In this document: in pieces, positions 33,274-42,682 of the stretch | How positions within the stretch are numbered: the stretch's first letter is position 1 | Layout: the number at the start of each line of letters is the position of its first letter | NCBI GenBank assembly: GCA_965661005.1 | Contig: CBFICB010000009.1 | Location: forward strand, 1-64,000 | DNA from: UBA5109 sp965661005 | GTDB taxonomy: Bacteria > Pseudomonadota > Gammaproteobacteria > Pseudomonadales > Pseudohongiellaceae | Reading direction: 5' to 3' | DNA: 64,000 nucleotides | Program-made: the position numbers and the translations under genes | The notes under the pieces: model-generated | What the model was told of the DNA's origin: nothing | What the model saw: only the letters and a program-made list of their open reading frames with translations | The model's database searches: none

Positions 33274-34137
33274 CTAGAAATTACTCAGTTCTCTATGTCG
33301 AACCTGAATATTACTAATTGTATGCGAAAAATGCTTCTTTAGTTTTTCGCTGAGAAAAACTGAGCGGTGCTGCCCTCCGGTACAACCCAGAGCAATAGTG
33401 ATATAACTGCGGTTGTTACGTTCAAAGCTAGGTATCCAGTTTTCTAGAAAGCTCCTGATATCATTGAACATTTTTTGAACTTCAGGCTCTGCTTCCAAAT
33501 AGTCAATTACTTCTTGATTGAGACCGGTTAGCCCTCTGAGTGTATTTACCCAATAAGGGTTTGGGAGGCAGCGAAGGTCAAAAACCATATCTGCATCTAT
33601 AGGAATACCATGTTTAAAACCAAAAGACTGGAACTGTAGAGCCAGTATGTTGGGCTCATGACTAGCTACCCTGTCTCGAACAATATCTCTTAGCTCATGT
33701 AAAGTCAGGCTACTGGTATCTATCGTTAGGCTGGCTAGATTGGCAATCGGTGAAAGTAGTTCTTTTTCAAGCTTAATTGCTTCGAGTAAGCCCAAGTCGG
33801 AATTGCTCAAGGGATGCTTGCGCCGAGTTTCGCTAAAACGCTTTAACAGAGTGTTGGTTTCTGCATCTAAAAAGATAATTTGCCTGTCTATTGTGGAAGT
33901 ATCTAAGCGGTCGAATATTTCTCTAAACTTTGTAAGATCCCCTGATAAATTTCTGGCATCGATACTTACCGCGACTTTGTTAAGTTCGTTATTGCTTTCT
34001 TCCTGGATTCGTTCAGCAAGAGAGGCCAATAAGCTTGCTGGCATATTATCAACGCAGTAATACCCCAAATCTTCCAGTACATGCAGACAGGTAGTTTTAC
34101 CAGAGCCGGAGCGGCCACTAATGATTATGAGTTTCAT
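33274..34137 (-). CDS. rapZ: RNase adapter protein RapZ
   Basis: A 287-residue RapZ with Walker A GRSGSGKT (8-15) and the conserved C-terminal half containing YWVNTLRGLTGLN and IALGCTGGQHRSVF. In enterobacteria RapZ guides RNase E to the small RNA GlmZ to control glucosamine-6-phosphate synthase; outside them its role is less clear. It sits between ptsN and ptsO. The 134-bp gap to ptsN contains small hairpins but no recognised gene. Confidence 0.96.
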   Translation of the reverse strand: MKLIIISGRSGSGKTTCLHVLEDLGYYCVDNMPASLLASLAERIQEESNNELNKVAVSIDARNLSGDLTKFREIFDRLDTSTIDRQIIFLDAETNTLLKRFSETRRKHPLSNSDLGLLEAIKLEKELLSPIANLASLTIDTSSLTLHELRDIVRDRVASHEPNILALQFQSFGFKHGIPIDADMVFDLRCLPNPYWVNTLRGLTGLNQEVIDYLEAEPEVQKMFNDIRSFLENWIPSFERNNRSYITIALGCTGGQHRSVFLSEKLKKHFSHTISNIQVRHRELSNF

Positions 34138-34271
34138 ATTGACACTTTATGCTATTTTTTTGCCTTAAAGGCAAGCCCAGTAAGTTCTGATTACAAGTTG
34201 GCAATCATAAAGGCTTTATATTGCGGTTAGGTGAATGTTAATAAGATAAGAGAGCCAGCCTTTTGGGCTGA

Positions 34272-34739
34272 TTAAGAATCTTCAGCAGAGTTAGGTGTGC
34301 GCATAGCGGCAGCATAGAGTTCAGCATCATTCTGGCTTTTTCTAAGATTGTCGCAATAGGAAGGGTCCTTAAAAAGTTCTGCTAAGGTTCTCAGAACCTC
34401 AAGATGACCTTCAATAGTGTTTTCAGGGACCAGAAGGAAAAAAAGTAAGTCGACAGGCTTTTGGTCGATCGAATCGAAATCAATTGGGCTGGTTAATTTC
34501 ACCAGACAACCAATCGTTTTTTCGCACTTTGGAACCCGGCAATGCGGAATAGCGATGCCGTTGCCTAGCCCGGTACTACCTAATTGCTCTCTGGTTATTA
34601 ATGCTTCATAAACCTCATCAGGGTTTATATCAACTTTGCTGGCGATTAATTCGGCACTGGTTTCCAATAATCGTTTTTTACTAACACCTTCTATATTACA
34701 AAAGGTCAGGTCAGGACTAATGATTGATTCAAGCTGCAT
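34272..34739 (-). CDS. ptsN: PTS IIA-like nitrogen regulatory protein
   Basis: A 155-residue EIIA-Ntr with the phosphorylated His66 in GIAIPHCRVP and the helical C-terminal region EGHLEVLRTLAELF. It receives phosphate from NPr and regulates potassium transport and sensor kinases in relatives. It lies only 60 bp after rpoN. The gene hpf, which normally stands between rpoN and ptsN, is missing. Confidence 0.96.
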   Translation of the reverse strand: MQLESIISPDLTFCNIEGVSKKRLLETSAELIASKVDINPDEVYEALITREQLGSTGLGNGIAIPHCRVPKCEKTIGCLVKLTSPIDFDSIDQKPVDLLFFLLVPENTIEGHLEVLRTLAELFKDPSYCDNLRKSQNDAELYAAAMRTPNSAEDS

Positions 34740-34799
34740 GGTTTTCTAAAGTCTAATTGGACAAAGTACTTGCTATGGTTTTTATAGTAGTAATGTTGT

Positions 34800-36320
34800 T
34801 TAAAGTAGACGTTTCCTTTCGTTTGAAGGTGAGATTGCCAGGGATTCCCTGTATTTTGCTATTGTACGGCGCGCAATATTAATACCTTGTTCACCCAAAA
34901 GGGAAGTAATTTTACTATCACTTAAGGGTTTTTGTGGATTTTCGGCCGCAATCAGTTTTTTTATAAGCGCTCGGATCGCAGTAGAGGAGCACTCTCCGCC
35001 CTCGTGAGTAGCGACATGAGAAGAAAAAAAGTATTTTAATTCGTAAATTCCTCGAGGGGTATGCATATATTTTTGAGTGGTGACACGCGAAATTGTAGAT
35101 TCATGCATATCAACTAACTCGGCTATATCATGTAATACCAAGGGTTTCATAGCTTCATCCCCATAATCAAAAAAGCCTTTCTGATGTTCTACAATTTTAG
35201 TCGCAACCTTTAACAAGGTTTCGTTACGGCTTTGTAAGCTTTTCAAAAACCAACGTGCTTCTTGTAAATTGTCTTTCAAGTAAGCATTATCACTGCCCGA
35301 ATTTCCGCGCCCAACCAGTGCAGCATAATCTGGATTAACTCTTATCGAAGGGGTGGTGCTGGGGTTAAGTTCAACCTTCCATATACCTTTTTCTTTAGTA
35401 ACAAAGACATCAGGAATAACATAGGCAGTATCAGATAAGGTTATTTCTGAACCGGGTTTAGGGTTTAGACTAAGAATAATTTGCAATGCAGCCTTCAAAT
35501 CAGCTTCTTTTACTTTGAGACGCTTCATGATCAACTTGTAATCTCGACTTGCTAATTGAGGAAGAAAGTCATTAATTATTTTTCCGGCTAAGGAATACCC
35601 TGGGCAGTCAGGATCACAATGAGCTAACTGCAAACTTAGACACTCGTTCAGATCGCGATAACCTACACCAACAGGATCAAATTGTTGTATGCGGTGGAGT
35701 ACAGCCAGGACTTCATCTTCTTCTATATCCAATTCTCTAATGAGGCCAGCATGAATCGAGGCAAGGCTTGAGCTTAGTTGCCCATTAGGATCAATCGAGT
35801 CAATAATCGCCATCGCTATCAAGCGATCGCTGTCTGACATTGGAGTCAGGTTCAATTGCCAATTTAAATGATCTTGCAATGATTCAATGGCGCTATTTCT
35901 TGATTCAAAATCACTGTCATCATTCTGCAGACTTGTTTGAGATGAGTTGGGAGAGGTGTTTATATAGATGTCTTCCCAGGAGCTATCAACAGCAAGCTCA
36001 TCGGGAATTTCATTGTCACTCCAATCACTGCTCTGGAGATCCTGGAAGTCATCATTTTCTTGTGAGTTAAGCTGGTCTGATTTTTGTTCTCTGGCATTAA
36101 TGCCTTCATTTTCTTCTTGAAGTGTTTGGTTTTGATTGTTTGCATCATTTTCTACTTCATTTTCGCTCTCATCTAGCTCAAGCATAGGGTTGCTTTCCAG
36201 AGCTTCCTGAATTTCTTGCTGTAAATCCAAAGTAGAAAGCTGCAATAGGCGAATAGCCTGTTGCAACTGGGGAGTCATAGTAAGTTGCTGACCGAGTTTA
36301 AGTTGAAGCGATAGTTTCAT
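34800..36320 (-). CDS. rpoN: RNA polymerase sigma-54 factor
   Basis: A 506-residue sigma-54. Region I is the Gln/Leu-rich activator-response segment (KLGQQLTMTPQLQQAIRLLQ). A long acidic region II follows (about 55-120, many Asp/Glu/Asn/Gln). The core-binding domain and HTH lead to the RpoN box ARRTIAKYRE at 483-492, which contacts the -24 element. It would serve the sigma-54 promoter proposed at 15331-15347. It lies downstream of lptB in the usual order. Confidence 0.98.
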   Translation of the reverse strand: MKLSLQLKLGQQLTMTPQLQQAIRLLQLSTLDLQQEIQEALESNPMLELDESENEVENDANNQNQTLQEENEGINAREQKSDQLNSQENDDFQDLQSSDWSDNEIPDELAVDSSWEDIYINTSPNSSQTSLQNDDSDFESRNSAIESLQDHLNWQLNLTPMSDSDRLIAMAIIDSIDPNGQLSSSLASIHAGLIRELDIEEDEVLAVLHRIQQFDPVGVGYRDLNECLSLQLAHCDPDCPGYSLAGKIINDFLPQLASRDYKLIMKRLKVKEADLKAALQIILSLNPKPGSEITLSDTAYVIPDVFVTKEKGIWKVELNPSTTPSIRVNPDYAALVGRGNSGSDNAYLKDNLQEARWFLKSLQSRNETLLKVATKIVEHQKGFFDYGDEAMKPLVLHDIAELVDMHESTISRVTTQKYMHTPRGIYELKYFFSSHVATHEGGECSSTAIRALIKKLIAAENPQKPLSDSKITSLLGEQGINIARRTIAKYRESLAISPSNERKRLL

Positions 36321-36509
36321 TAATACTGCTGCTTGTTTACGGGATCCAGCGAAAAGCCTATTGCAAGGCCATTTTTCAATACATGCAACTGACTATATCA
36401 AAATATATGCAATTATCATACCGAATTGCATAAGCCAAATTATGTTAGGTTTTTTACTAAAGTGCTAAAGGTTTTTGATGTGACAATTAGATGATCTTTA
36501 AAGCTGGGT

Positions 36510-37235
36510 TCATAGTCGAAATTCATGACCCAAATAGACATTCTTAACTTGCTCATTTTGCATGATGCTAGTCGGATCTCCTGAAGCCAGTATTGCGCCT
36601 TCATTAACAATATAGGCGAGCTCGCATATATCTAGAGTTTCACGAACATTATGATCGGTTATCAGGACGCCGATTTGACGCTTACTGAGATCGCGAATAA
36701 TTGCTTTGATGTCAATGACTGAAATTGGGTCCACCCCCGCAAAGGGCTCATCGAGTAAAATAAAGTCGGGGTCAGTTGCCAGAGCGCGGGCTATTTCAAC
36801 TCGGCGACGTTCACCTCCCGACAGACTCATGCCCAAGCTTGATTCAAGGTGCTGGATATTAAATTCCTGCATTAATTCCTGGCAGGTTTCCATACGCTGG
36901 TTTTTATCCATTTCTTTGCGGGTTTCAAGAATTGCTAAAATATTTTCCTTAACGCTTAACTTACGAAATATTGAGGACTCCTGAGGCAAGTAGCTTAAGC
37001 CTTTACGGGCACGCTCATGCATAGGCGCTCTGGAAATATCTTCATCGTCAATAAACACTTTGCCATGATCAGATTTAACCAAGCCAATGATCATGTAAAA
37101 AGAGGTTGTTTTTCCAGCGCCATTAGGTCCCAGCAGGCCAACGATCTGTCCGCTTTCAAGCTTTATCGAGACCTCCTTGACGACTTGTCGGCCTTTATAG
37201 CTTTTTCCAAGCCCAGTGACGTTGAGAGTTTTCAT
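36510..37235 (-). CDS. lptB: LPS export ABC transporter ATPase LptB
   Basis: A 241-residue ATPase, exactly the length of E. coli LptB. The ATG at 37235 gives MKTLNVTGLGKSYKGRQVV, which aligns with the family, whereas the upstream TTG at 37250 overlaps the lptA stop. Walker A GPNGAGKTT, signature LSGGERRRVEIARAL and Walker B FILLDEPFAGVDP are intact. LptB drives the LptFG complex that extracts LPS from the inner membrane; lptF and lptG are not in the window. Confidence 0.97.
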   Translation of the reverse strand: MKTLNVTGLGKSYKGRQVVKEVSIKLESGQIVGLLGPNGAGKTTSFYMIIGLVKSDHGKVFIDDEDISRAPMHERARKGLSYLPQESSIFRKLSVKENILAILETRKEMDKNQRMETCQELMQEFNIQHLESSLGMSLSGGERRRVEIARALATDPDFILLDEPFAGVDPISVIDIKAIIRDLSKRQIGVLITDHNVRETLDICELAYIVNEGAILASGDPTSIMQNEQVKNVYLGHEFRL

Positions 37236-37246
37236 ACTAGATATAT

Positions 37247-37744
37247 TCAAGGGTTAGCAGCAGCGGGAATAACCATATTCATTTGCGTGGCATCCAGCTT
37301 ACGATTAACGATATCGTATTCAATACGTTCAGCTGTTGTATCAATCGTGCCTTCCTGAGAGAAAGCGGCATTACCCTGGATAATAATTATTTGAGTTTCA
37401 TTATTTAAAATAATACTGGATCCACTGGCATATACGATTGCCTGTTCGATTTGAGGTTGTTGTTGGAAAGCTGCCGGGGAGCCGCTAACAGTTATTGTGC
37501 TGATATTTCCTTCTACGCGTTCGATGCGAATTTCCATGCCGCTGAGTTTAAGGCTTCCTTGATTAATTTCTGCAGGCTGATCTGTTGTACCACGACAAAT
37601 TTCCAAACCCTGATCCAGAAAAGACTCACTGCGAGCGGGGCAACTTGTGACCATATCCTGATCGAGATCCCCTGGCAGGGCTATCGAAGAAATTGATGAT
37701 AGGCTAAAACCGATGAAAATAAGAGGACTCAATAATTTATTCAT
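37247..37744 (-). CDS. lptA: LPS transport periplasmic protein LptA
   Basis: A 165-residue exported protein (signal peptide about residues 1-22, ending SIALP) with an OstA/LptA beta-jellyroll: repeated short strands such as GSSIILNNETQIIIIQGNA. It forms the periplasmic bridge carrying LPS from LptC to LptD. An inserted Cys-containing stretch early in the mature part (about residues 34-55, TSCPARSESFLDQGLEICRG) is not typical. It overlaps lptC by 8 bp. Confidence 0.92.
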   Translation of the reverse strand: MNKLLSPLIFIGFSLSSISSIALPGDLDQDMVTSCPARSESFLDQGLEICRGTTDQPAEINQGSLKLSGMEIRIERVEGNISTITVSGSPAAFQQQPQIEQAIVYASGSSIILNNETQIIIIQGNAAFSQEGTIDTTAERIEYDIVNRKLDATQMNMVIPAAANP

Positions 37745-38300
37745 AGCGCCCTCTGACTTCGCTTAAAAAAGTTATGTGCCGTGTTGTTAAATCTGCTGTC
37801 ATACCTAAGCTGCTAATTTCCCGATTGCTTGACTCAAACAGGACTTCACTGTCGGTGATAAGGTACCTGCTATCAAGATAAATAGTAAGTTTGTCTGTAA
37901 AAATGTTGTATACCTGACCTTGAGCATCGGTATGCTGCACGATCACATTTTCAGAAAGATCGAGCCTGTCCTCAGATCTTTCGAGATCCTGCTCTATTGT
38001 GCCATAGGCCGCACTTAGGAACCATGGGCTGGTTTGGCCTTCATAAATAACCAGTCGTGGTAAGTCTATGGTTGCATATTCGGGTGAGGGGTAATGCACG
38101 ATACGCTCTGCCTGAAGTCTATACTCAGAATCACCTTGCGGATTGAATCGGGTGCTGTCAACTGTCGACATATAATAATCAAAAGCTTGATTGACCCTGC
38201 TACCTTCAATAGTGGAGAAGCTTATGTCATCAGTTTCTGAGGTTAATAAGAAGAACAGCAGGCATGTGAGAATAGCTAAAACGATTGTGTGATAGCGCAT
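37737..38300 (-). CDS. lptC: LPS export protein LptC
   Basis: A 187-residue protein with one N-terminal membrane anchor (about residues 5-22) and a periplasmic LptC beta-jellyroll. Recognisable parts are the YYMSTVDSTRFNPQGDSEYRL opening and later strands such as VYNIFTDKLTIYLDSRYL. It passes LPS from LptBFG to LptA. The gene is 12 bp after kdsC and overlaps lptA, so the cluster is a tight operon. Confidence 0.92.
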   Translation of the reverse strand: MRYHTIVLAILTCLLFFLLTSETDDISFSTIEGSRVNQAFDYYMSTVDSTRFNPQGDSEYRLQAERIVHYPSPEYATIDLPRLVIYEGQTSPWFLSAAYGTIEQDLERSEDRLDLSENVIVQHTDAQGQVYNIFTDKLTIYLDSRYLITDSEVLFESSNREISSLGMTADLTTRHITFLSEVRGRYE

Positions 38301-38312
38301 TGGATGACCTGC

Positions 38313-38858
38313 TTACATAAAAGGCGCTATGGCCGCATCAAACTTATTTTGAGCTTTTAGGATTAAATCGCAAATTTCACGAACTGCGCCTTGGCCCCCA
38401 TAGCGTTCTGTGCAACATAAAGCATGCTCTAGAATGATTGGGTTGGCGTTTGGAACGGTGACGCCAAAGCCTACACGCCGTATACATGCTAGATCTGGAA
38501 GATCATCTCCAATGTAAGCAACTTGGTGTAAGTTTAATTTCATGGTTTCCAGAATAGTATTCAAGGCAGCAAGTTTTTCTTCACAGCCTTGAATCAAGTG
38601 TTTGATCCCCAGTTCTTTTGCACGTTGCGTAACTATATTTGATTCTCTGCCTGTTATCAGAACAACTTCAATGCCAGAGTTTTGAAGAAGTTTAATGCCC
38701 TGACCATCAAGCGTGCTGAAGGCTTTGAATTCGCCTCCCTGATCGGAAAAATAAAGTTTGCCATCACTCAGAACGCCATCAACATCAAGCACTAACAGTT
38801 TTATATTTTGTGCTTTATCTAAAATTTCTTTTGGCAGATCAGACATAGTCGTACTCAA
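38313..38858 (-). CDS. kdsC: KDO 8-phosphate phosphatase
   Basis: A 181-residue HAD phosphatase that releases phosphate from 3-deoxy-D-manno-octulosonate 8-phosphate. Motif I is DVDGVLSDG (nucleophile Asp25, acid Asp27), motif II is ITGRES, and the Mg2+-binding motif IV is YIGDDLPD. It is capless and works as a tetramer in the cytoplasm, supplying KDO for lipid A. It directly follows kdsD. Confidence 0.97.
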   Translation of the reverse strand: MSTTMSDLPKEILDKAQNIKLLVLDVDGVLSDGKLYFSDQGGEFKAFSTLDGQGIKLLQNSGIEVVLITGRESNIVTQRAKELGIKHLIQGCEEKLAALNTILETMKLNLHQVAYIGDDLPDLACIRRVGFGVTVPNANPIILEHALCCTERYGGQGAVREICDLILKAQNKFDAAIAPFM

Positions 38859-38876
38859 GGTTAAACAGCTTTTTTG

Positions 38877-39848
38877 TTAGACAACATTTGATTTTAATAA
38901 GTCATGCATGGTGATGATGCCTTCCAGTTTTTGTTGCTCATCGAGTACCACCAAGCTATAGATTTCATGATCTTGCATTAATTTTGCTGCCTCAGACGCC
39001 AAGGCATTGGCGCTGATGGAACGAAAGGAACTGGTCATTACCTCACCAATTAGTGTGCTGTTCAAATCTTTGTTTTGATCGAGCAAGCGTCGTAAATCAC
39101 CGTCAGTAAAAACGCCCGCCAGGTTGCCAGCTTCGTCTTTGATTGTTGTCATGCCAAGTTTTTTTTCGCTTATTTCCAACAAGGCCTGACTAACAGGAAT
39201 GTTAGTAGTGACAATGGGAATAGCGTTGTTGGAATGCATGACATTTTCCACTTTGAGTAGTAAGCGTCGTCCTAAATTGCCACCGGGATGTGAAAAAGCA
39301 AAATCTTCTGCAGTAAAACCTCGAGCTTCCAGTAAAGCCATTGCCAGTGCATCGCCTAAAACTAATGATACGGTTGTGCTGGTAGTTGGTGCGAGCCCTA
39401 AGGGGCAAGCTTCGATCTCAACACTGGCGTCTAGATTAACATCAGCGCTTTTCGCCAAGATGGAGTTGATATTCCCGGTCATCGAAATTAAGGGCACCCC
39501 TTTACGCTTTAAAACCGGCAAAATGGATAGTAGCTCATCAGTTGTGCCAGAGTTGGATAGCGCCAGAACCACATCATTGGAAGTAATCATGCCAATATCT
39601 CCATGACTGGCTTCTGCAGGGTGTACGAAATGGGCGGGTGTACCGGTACTCGCCAGGGTCGCAGCAATTTTATTGGCAATATGGCCAGACTTTCCCATCC
39701 CCATGACAATAATACGTCCAGAGCAATCGAGAACTATTGAGCAGGCCTGATTAAAATTACTATCTATTCTGGATTTAAGCGCGGCGACAGCATCTAGTTC
39801 AAGAGAAATGGTTCTTAGCGCTGTTTCTTCAAATGAGGTTTTAGTCAT
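38877..39848 (-). CDS. kdsD: Arabinose-5-phosphate isomerase
   Basis: A 323-residue enzyme converting ribulose-5-phosphate to arabinose-5-phosphate, the first KDO-specific step. It has a SIS domain (about residues 30-190, with GMGKSGHIANKIAATLASTG and LSNSGTTDELL) and two CBS motifs in the C-terminal third, as in E. coli KdsD. The gene is 4 bp after the yrbG homologue. Confidence 0.97.
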   Translation of the reverse strand: MTKTSFEETALRTISLELDAVAALKSRIDSNFNQACSIVLDCSGRIIVMGMGKSGHIANKIAATLASTGTPAHFVHPAEASHGDIGMITSNDVVLALSNSGTTDELLSILPVLKRKGVPLISMTGNINSILAKSADVNLDASVEIEACPLGLAPTTSTTVSLVLGDALAMALLEARGFTAEDFAFSHPGGNLGRRLLLKVENVMHSNNAIPIVTTNIPVSQALLEISEKKLGMTTIKDEAGNLAGVFTDGDLRRLLDQNKDLNSTLIGEVMTSSFRSISANALASEAAKLMQDHEIYSLVVLDEQQKLEGIITMHDLLKSNVV

Positions 39849-39852
39849 GGGC

Positions 39853-40830
39853 TTAACTTAATAAAAATAAGAGGCCAGTGTAAGACATATATAATGCTAA
39901 TAAAACTGCCCCGAAAAAGCGTCCAAACTTTTGTCCACTTTTAATTTTAAAAATTAGCAATGCAGTTAACAGCAGAGTCATTGCTACCATGACCCCAACA
40001 TCTCGCCATAAAACTACATTTTCTATATAGAGTGGCGCAAGAAAGGCGGGCACTGGTAGTACCAGTAATAAATTTAAAATGTTTGAGCCTATGATATTGC
40101 CTATTGCCAGGTCGTGATGCCCTTTGAGGACGCCGGCAATAGATGCGGCCAGTTCGGGTAAGCTGGTGCCGATTGCAACAACAGTTAGCCCAATCACTAC
40201 TTCACTGACACCGAAGGCCTTGGCAATACCTATTGCACCATAGACCAGAACATTTGCGCTTATGAGCAAGAGGATAAGCCCGAAAAACATAAGCCCTAGT
40301 GATTTCGCGGTGCTGATATCCGCGATGTAATCAGCAACTTCTTCATCTTCCGATAAATGAGTGTCTGACAGGGAGGTTTTGATTTTTAAAACAAACCAGG
40401 TAAATAAAGCCAATAGCGCTATGAGAATGAGCCCATCAACCCAGCCGAGGTAAAGATCTAGAAAGATAAATAAAGCAGCTAAGGTGACTAATATTAAAAA
40501 GGGCAGTTCTTCTTTAAGTAATGAAGCGGGAACAATAATAGGGCAAACTAAAACAGTCAGGCCTAATACCAACCCGATATTAGCGATATTTGACCCAAGC
40601 ACATTACCAATGGCTAATTCAGGGGCTCCCCGTAAAGCGGCAGTGGCAGAAGTCACTATCTCAGGTGCTGAGGTGCCAAAGGAGACAATGGTTAATCCAA
40701 TAATCAGAGTGGACACCCCTAGGTTACGAGCAGTGGTGGAAGCTCCTAAAACAAACCTGTCTGCACTCCAGACAAGTCCAGTGATCCCGCCGACAATAGC
40801 TAGCGTGAACAAAATATAGCCCATTAACAC
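39853..40830 (-). CDS. Calcium/sodium antiporter family protein (YrbG/CaxA)
   Basis: A 325-residue inner membrane protein with two homologous halves. Each carries the alpha-repeat of Na+/Ca2+ exchangers: FGTSAPEIVTSATAA in the first and IGTSLPELAASIAGV in the second. About ten membrane helices are separated by an acidic cytoplasmic loop (DTHLSEDEEV). It is the first gene of the leftward LPS/rpoN cluster, as yrbG is in E. coli. The transport substrate is assigned from the family only. Confidence 0.93.
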   Translation of the reverse strand: MLMGYILFTLAIVGGITGLVWSADRFVLGASTTARNLGVSTLIIGLTIVSFGTSAPEIVTSATAALRGAPELAIGNVLGSNIANIGLVLGLTVLVCPIIVPASLLKEELPFLILVTLAALFIFLDLYLGWVDGLILIALLALFTWFVLKIKTSLSDTHLSEDEEVADYIADISTAKSLGLMFFGLILLLISANVLVYGAIGIAKAFGVSEVVIGLTVVAIGTSLPELAASIAGVLKGHHDLAIGNIIGSNILNLLLVLPVPAFLAPLYIENVVLWRDVGVMVAMTLLLTALLIFKIKSGQKFGRFFGAVLLALYMSYTGLLFLLS

Positions 40831-40960
40831 TTACCCTAGTTGTGTAACCAAAGGCGCGATTATAGCTTATATAAAGGTTTGAGAACCCAAGATGTTATAA
40901 ACTCTGACAAATTGTTTGCGTTAGGATAAAATGCTCAGCCTTTTAAATGGGTTTAGATTC

Positions 40961-41206
40961 ATGGCTATTACAACTGAAGAAATTACAAATATTATTGCGG
41001 CAGCGCTTAGTGATGCAGAAATAAATGTGAGCGGTGGTGATGGCAAATACCAAATACAGGTCATAGCCGATATTTTTGCTGGCTTAAATTCAGTTAAGCG
41101 CCAGCAGACTATTTATCGTATTATTAACGAACATATCAGTTCGGGCGCTATTCATGCCGTTAACATGTCTTTGTTAACTCAAGAAGAACATGCAAAGAAT
41201 GGATAA
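40961..41206 (+). CDS. ibaG: BolA-family protein IbaG
   Basis: An 81-residue BolA-like protein; the ATG at 40961 (MAITTEEI) fits the family better than the one at 40931. The helix-turn-helix-like region with FAGLNSVKRQQTIYRIINEHI and the C-terminal IHAVNMSLLTQEE are conserved. These proteins pair with monothiol glutaredoxins through a shared 2Fe-2S cluster. It precedes murA as in E. coli, but the mla genes that normally lie upstream are absent. Confidence 0.93.
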   Translation: MAITTEEITNIIAAALSDAEINVSGGDGKYQIQVIADIFAGLNSVKRQQTIYRIINEHISSGAIHAVNMSLLTQEEHAKNG

Positions 41207-41223
41207 ATAACGAATGGTTTTTA

Positions 41224-41250
41224 AAAAGAGCCAGCCGGCTCTTTTTTTTT
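41224..41250 (+). terminator. Rho-independent terminator after ibaG
   Basis: AAGAGCC (41226-41232) pairs with GGCTCTT (41237-41243) around a 4-nt loop and runs into ten T. It separates ibaG from murA. Confidence 0.88.
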
Positions 41251-41354
41251 GTTAGGACTTTATTGATAGGAAAAAACACAGAACTGGAGACAAACTTGTT
41301 AGAATGCTCCCGTTTAAATTAATAGCGTAATGTTTTTCTAAAACAGGTGAAGAT

Positions 41355-42617
41355 GTGGATAAATTATTAATTCAGGGTGGCGCTCGCTTAAATGGCGAAA
41401 TTCGAATCGCTGGAGCCAAAAACTCTGCTTTGCCCATTATGGCTGCAGCTTTGTTAACAGACGATTTTGTCAAAATAGGTAACTTGCCGCATCTCTATGA
41501 CATCACAACCATGCTTGAATTGCTGGGATGTATGGGAGTGGAATCTATCATTGGTGACAAACTGGAAGTTGAAATAAACAGCAGCACGATTAATAACTTT
41601 AATGCGCCTTATGATTTAGTAAAAACCATGCGCGCGTCAATACTGGTATTGGGACCAATGCTTGCACATTTTGGAAAGGCTGAAGTTGCTCTGCCAGGTG
41701 GCTGTGCTATTGGCAGCAGGCCGGTCAATCTTCATATTGAAGCTTTGAAAAAAATGGGAGCCGATATTCAAGTGGAAGATGGCTATATTAAAGCGACTAC
41801 CAATGGACGGCTGGCAGGGGCTCATATTTTTATGGACCTGGTAACAGTGACAGGTACTGAAAATATATTAATGGCCGCAACTTTGGCTAAGGGTCAAACC
41901 ATTATTGAAAATGCTGCTCGAGAACCTGAAGTGGTTGATTTAGCACATTGCCTGAGAGCCATGGGTGCAGATATCAGTGGTGAAGGGACTGACACTATCA
42001 TCGTTAATGGGGTTGAAAAGTTACATGGTTGTAGCTATTCAGTAATGCCCGACCGAATTGAGACAGGAACGTATTTAATTGCTGCTACAGCAACTCGAGG
42101 CAAAATCAAGGTTAAGGATGCGCGACCTAAAACACTTGAAGCCGTATTAAGTAAACTGGAACAAGCGGGCGCTCAAATTGAAGTTGGAGAAGACTGGATT
42201 AGCTTGGATATGCTGGGTAAAAGACCAAAGGCTGTCTCTCTTACAACGGCTCCTTATCCAGCTTTCCCAACTGATATGCAGGCTCAATTTACAGCTTTGA
42301 ATGCCGTCGCCGAAGGCTCAGGAGTAATTACTGAAACAGTTTTTGAAAATCGATTTATGCATGTGCACGAGATGAATCGTATGGGAGCTGATTTGATAGT
42401 GGAAGGAAATAGAGTCATCGTAAATGGTGTGAATGCATTGATTGGTGCTCCGGTGATGGCGACTGACTTAAGGGCTTCGGCAAGTTTAATTATTGCTGGA
42501 TTGGTATCGGAAAATGAAACCATGGTTGATCGTATTTATCATATTGATCGTGGCTACGAATGTATTGAAGAGAAACTTCAATCATTAGGGGCAAAGATTC
42601 GGCGATTGCCTTCATAA
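41355..42617 (+). CDS. murA: UDP-N-acetylglucosamine 1-carboxyvinyltransferase
   Basis: A 420-residue MurA, the first committed step of peptidoglycan synthesis, transferring enolpyruvate to UDP-GlcNAc. The N-terminal GGARLNGEIRIAGAKNSALP and the catalytic loop GGCAIGSRPVNLH with Cys117 (E. coli Cys115, the fosfomycin target) are present. So is the C-terminal RMGADL...DLRASASL region. The start is GTG at 41355 with a modest AGGTGA upstream. hisG and hisD follow closely. Confidence 0.97.
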   Translation: MDKLLIQGGARLNGEIRIAGAKNSALPIMAAALLTDDFVKIGNLPHLYDITTMLELLGCMGVESIIGDKLEVEINSSTINNFNAPYDLVKTMRASILVLGPMLAHFGKAEVALPGGCAIGSRPVNLHIEALKKMGADIQVEDGYIKATTNGRLAGAHIFMDLVTVTGTENILMAATLAKGQTIIENAAREPEVVDLAHCLRAMGADISGEGTDTIIVNGVEKLHGCSYSVMPDRIETGTYLIAATATRGKIKVKDARPKTLEAVLSKLEQAGAQIEVGEDWISLDMLGKRPKAVSLTTAPYPAFPTDMQAQFTALNAVAEGSGVITETVFENRFMHVHEMNRMGADLIVEGNRVIVNGVNALIGAPVMATDLRASASLIIAGLVSENETMVDRIYHIDRGYECIEEKLQSLGAKIRRLPS

Positions 42618-42682
42618 GTATGTATTGAGTGAATCAGACAGTAACAAAATTTAGAAAAAATGAGTTAAGTAGAGACAACACA

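Noticed and set aside
34138..34271. Small hairpins between rapZ and ptsN considered as a small RNA.
   Set aside because: Stems are short, no promoter or T-run of note is present, and the gap lies within an operon.
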